This document shows, in pieces, positions 62,150-64,000 of a stretch of 64,000 bases of DNA. The DNA lies in NCBI RefSeq assembly GCF_014651035.1, contig NZ_BMWC01000002.1:372001-436000 (forward strand). Reading direction: 5' to 3'. The notes below the pieces were generated by a model that had not been told where the DNA came from, made no database searches, and saw only the letters and a program-made list of their open reading frames with translations. The number at the start of each line of letters is the position of its first letter. Position 1 is the stretch's first letter. The position numbers were made by a program, and so were the translations under genes. The stretch comes from Streptomyces lomondensis. GTDB lineage: Bacteria; Actinomycetota; Actinomycetes; Streptomycetales; Streptomycetaceae.

Positions 62150-63014
62150 GGTCCGGGAGTTCGTCCTGCTTGCTCTGCGTCGCCGTCCAGGAGGCGCAGA
62201 ACAGCACCAGCTTCGAGGTGAAGTTGATCCACAGCAGCAGCGCGACGGGCACGCCGAACGCGCCGTACATGCTCTTCGCGGCCACGCCCTGGAGGTAGCC
62301 GCTGAGCAGCAACTTCAGCAGTTCGAAGCCGACCGCGCCGGTCAGCGCCGCCACGAACAGGCGGTGCCGCGTCGGCTCGACGCCGGGCAGCAGTGTCAGG
62401 ACGTAGAGCAGCAGCAGGAAGTCGGCGAGCACGGCGACCAGGAACGCGGCGGTGTGCAGCAGGATCCCGCCCCAGCCGCCCTCGTCTATGCCCAGCTGCC
62501 GGGTGATCCAGCCGATCATCGCGGAGGCGACGGCGGAGGCGGCGATGGTGACGAGGAGCGCGCCGCCGAGGCCGATCAGAACGCCCGCGTCCTTGGCGTA
62601 GCGCAGGGCCGGGTTCTCCTCGTCGTCGGGCAGTTCCCACACCGCCCGCAGGCTCTCGCGCATGGAACCGGCCCAGCTGATGCCGGTGAAGAGCAGCAGC
62701 GCGCCGGCGATGAGCCCGATCGTGCCGGCGTTGTCCACCAGCCCGGCGATGTCGAGCTGGTCGGAGATGCCGGGCACCTGCTCGGCGATCTTGTCCTGAA
62801 GCGCGTTCTGCTGCGCCGTGCTGAGCGTGGCGGCGGCGATGGTGGCGGACACCGTCAGCAGCGGGAAGAGCGCGACGAAACTCCTGAAGGTCATCGCGGC
62901 GGCCAGCCGCGTCCACTTCACGCGGTCCAGCCGCTCGAACGACCGCCACGCGTGGGTGATCATCAGCCGCTCCGCCCACGGCCCGACAATCGGGAGCTTT
63001 TTCAGCCAGTCCAT
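62097..63014 (-). CDS. YihY/virulence factor BrkB family membrane protein
   Basis: A 305-residue membrane protein with six helices of the YihY/RNase-BN-like family: RVKWTRLAAAMTFRSFVALFPLLTVSATIAAA, LLLFTGISWAGSMRESLRAVWEL, LLGLGGALLV-like segments, LLYVLTLLPGVEPTRHRLFVAALTGAVGFELLKLLLSGYL, and FGVPVALLLWINFTSKLVLFCASWTA. Long misnamed ribonuclease BN, the family lacks proven nuclease activity. ATG at 63014 is inside the 3' end of the GtrA gene (13-base overlap), so translation is linked. The 3' end overlaps the carboxypeptidase gene on the other strand. Confidence 0.9.
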   Translation of the reverse strand: MDWLKKLPIVGPWAERLMITHAWRSFERLDRVKWTRLAAAMTFRSFVALFPLLTVSATIAAATLSTAQQNALQDKIAEQVPGISDQLDIAGLVDNAGTIGLIAGALLLFTGISWAGSMRESLRAVWELPDDEENPALRYAKDAGVLIGLGGALLVTIAASAVASAMIGWITRQLGIDEGGWGGILLHTAAFLVAVLADFLLLLYVLTLLPGVEPTRHRLFVAALTGAVGFELLKLLLSGYLQGVAAKSMYGAFGVPVALLLWINFTSKLVLFCASWTATQSKQDELPDLTDESGGAPDPAAASGG

Positions 63015-63499
63015 GATCCGACTCTGCCCTCCGCCCGGAACACCCATGTACGGGTACCCCAGAACCGCAGGACCGTGGCCAGCGCCATGCCGACGACCGC
63101 GCCGGAGACGGTGTCCGCGCGCTGCGAGGTGAGTCCGAGGCCGTAGTGGCTGACGGCGAGGCAGAGCAGTTGGACGGCGGCCCCGGCGAGGTTCACCGCG
63201 CAGAACACGGCGTACGGGCGCAGGCCCCGGGCCCGCGCGGTGCGGTAGGGGCCGAGGGCGTTGCCCGCGTAAGCGACGGAGCAGGCGGCCACGAAGGACA
63301 GGGCCTTGGCGGTGAGCGGGCCGAGGGCGGCGGGGCCGCGCAGGTACGTGAAGAGCGCGAGGTCGACGGCGTAGGCGAGGAGACCGACGGCGGCGAACCC
63401 CAGGAGTTCCCGGCGGCACGGGAGCGTGCGGCTCGGGAGCTTGCGGCCCGGGAGCTTGCGGCCCGGAAGCATGCGGCTCGGCCACGCGCGCGTGGTCAC
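63002..63499 (-). CDS. GtrA-family membrane protein
   Basis: A 165-residue protein with four helices: ELLGFAAVGLLAYAVDLALFTYLRG, LSFVAACSVAYAGNALGPYRTARARGLRPYAVFCAVNLAGAAVQLLCLAV, and VVGMALATVLRFWGTRTWVFR. GtrA proteins flip polyprenyl-phosphate-linked sugars. Beside the DPPR synthase gene this fits a decaprenyl-linked pentose translocation role. The N-terminus is a repeat of five-residue units (RMLPG RKLPG RKLPS RTLPC) from four 15-base DNA repeats. GTG at 63499 overlaps the upstream stop (GTGA). Confidence 0.85.
   Translation of the reverse strand: MTTRAWPSRMLPGRKLPGRKLPSRTLPCRRELLGFAAVGLLAYAVDLALFTYLRGPAALGPLTAKALSFVAACSVAYAGNALGPYRTARARGLRPYAVFCAVNLAGAAVQLLCLAVSHYGLGLTSQRADTVSGAVVGMALATVLRFWGTRTWVFRAEGRVGSWTG
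63420..63479. repeat. Four tandem 15-bp repeats in the GtrA gene
   Basis: Units at 63420-63434, 63435-63449, 63450-63464 and 63465-63479; the middle two are identical (GGGAGCTTGCGGCCC) and the outer two differ by two to four bases. They encode R-x-L-P-x repeats before the first membrane helix. Confidence 0.85.
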
Positions 63500-64000
63500 C
63501 AATTGGCCACCGCCAGGCCGTACATGGCCATCCACACCAGGCCGATGAGGGCGAGCGCCCGGTCGCGCAGGACGACGTCCTCGGGTTCCCCGGCCGTGCC
63601 GCGGTCGGCGAAGACGGCGTACCTCAGGATCGCGAGGATGAAGGCGACCATGGACAGCTGCCGCCAGGGCAGCACGCTGGTGTGCGGGACGCCGCCCTCC
63701 TCCATGGCCCACAGGCAGTAGCCGAGGACGGCGACACCGGCCGCGAGCTGCCAGACGAAGCGGAGGTAGCCGGTGGTGTACTCGGTGAGCAACGCGCGCG
63801 TGGCGCCCGCTTTTCCGGCCATCTGCACGGCCTCCGAGTAGCGCTTGGCCGACACCATGAACAGCGCGCCGAACCCGGTGGTGATCAGGAACCAGCGCGA
63901 CAGCGGGATGCCGAGGGCGAGTCCGCCGACCATGGCCCGCATCAGGAACCCGGTGGTGACGACGGCCAGGTCGACGACGAGGACGTGCTTGAGGCTGACG
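63496..64000 (-). CDS. Decaprenyl-phosphate phosphoribosyltransferase, UbiA family (partial)
   Basis: The C-terminal 167 residues of a UbiA-type prenyltransferase running off the right edge. Visible: SLKHVLVVDLAVVTTGFLMRAMVGGLALGIPLSRWFLITTGFGALFMVSAKRYSEAVQMA, the second half of the active site, then helices RFVWQLAAGVAVLGYCLWAM, QLSMVAFILAILRYAVFADRGTAGEPEDVVLRDRALALIGLVWMAMYGLAV. This matches DPPR synthase (Rv3806c type), which moves 5-phosphoribose to decaprenyl phosphate on the way to DPA. Its stop overlaps the GtrA start. The first aspartate-rich motif is outside the window. Confidence 0.85.
   Translation of the reverse strand, partial: VSLKHVLVVDLAVVTTGFLMRAMVGGLALGIPLSRWFLITTGFGALFMVSAKRYSEAVQMAGKAGATRALLTEYTTGYLRFVWQLAAGVAVLGYCLWAMEEGGVPHTSVLPWRQLSMVAFILAILRYAVFADRGTAGEPEDVVLRDRALALIGLVWMAMYGLAVANW

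Overview
The window is high-GC actinobacterial chromosome, almost certainly Streptomyces. The evidence is the strong third-position GC with long shadow ORFs in every frame, GTG and TTG starts, leaderless genes, and a core gene order that I recall as broadly collinear with the S. coelicolor region from add (SCO4901) through sdhABCD (SCO4855-4858) to the SCO4848/SCO4847 pair. It is ordinary core chromosome. I see no prophage, transposase gene, CRISPR array, tRNA or rRNA. One small MITE-like element is present.

Layout. (1) 1-3.7 kb: tail of an unknown gene, a VanZ-like protein, a PspC-domain protein, a secreted protein, adenosine deaminase and an alpha/beta-hydrolase-like protein. (2) 3.7-10.4 kb: a LysR/MFS divergent pair; a second DNA-polymerase beta-clamp gene and a SigG-type sigma factor, each behind a promoter matching the PafBC/RecA-independent DNA-damage consensus; a STAS gene antisense to the sigma factor's 3' end; an AEC carrier; a Uma2 nuclease-like gene. 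(3) 10.4-20.5 kb: nucleoside uptake and salvage, with a coupled ABC ATPase-permease-permease-cdd operon, deoA, two BmpA-type lipoproteins and an M20 amidohydrolase. A palindromic operator (CTACGCGCGTAG or a near copy) recurs before add, the ABC operon and both bmpA genes, so these form one local regulon. (4) 20.8-31.2 kb: a cell-wall glycopolymer locus with a Kdn/sialic-acid-type synthase, a CMP-sugar synthetase fused to a HAD phosphatase, two sialyltransferase-like proteins, two other glycosyltransferases, an acyltransferase and methyltransferases. (5) 31.2-36.7 kb: TetR/FAD-monooxygenase divergon with paired operators, LeuE-like exporter, a methylmalonyl-CoA-mutase-type large subunit, L,D-transpeptidase. 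(6) 36.8-45.6 kb: two paralogous ECF sigma/membrane-protein modules, one preceded by a coupled 34-codon ORF, then two secreted PGRP-type amidases. (7) 45.6-49.8 kb: three unrecognised genes, a GH20 hexosaminidase and a ureide-pathway decarboxylase. (8) 50-53.5 kb: the sdhCDAB operon. (9) 53.6-64 kb: second Uma2 gene, secreted protein, a TetR-autoregulated DCC operon, orphan substrate-binding protein, metallophosphoesterase, SCO4848-family protein, D,D-carboxypeptidase, YihY, GtrA and the C-terminal part of a UbiA-type decaprenyl-phosphate phosphoribosyltransferase that runs off the window.

How the parts fit: BmpA lipoproteins deliver nucleosides to the ABC transporter, and Cdd, Add and DeoA deaminate and phosphorolyse them. 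The nonulosonic-acid locus would build and decorate an envelope polymer, and it sits near several envelope genes (PGRP amidases, L,D-transpeptidase, D,D-carboxypeptidase, DPPR synthase, GH20). Start sites were chosen from Shine-Dalgarno position, overlaps and conserved N-termini, and are flagged where uncertain.
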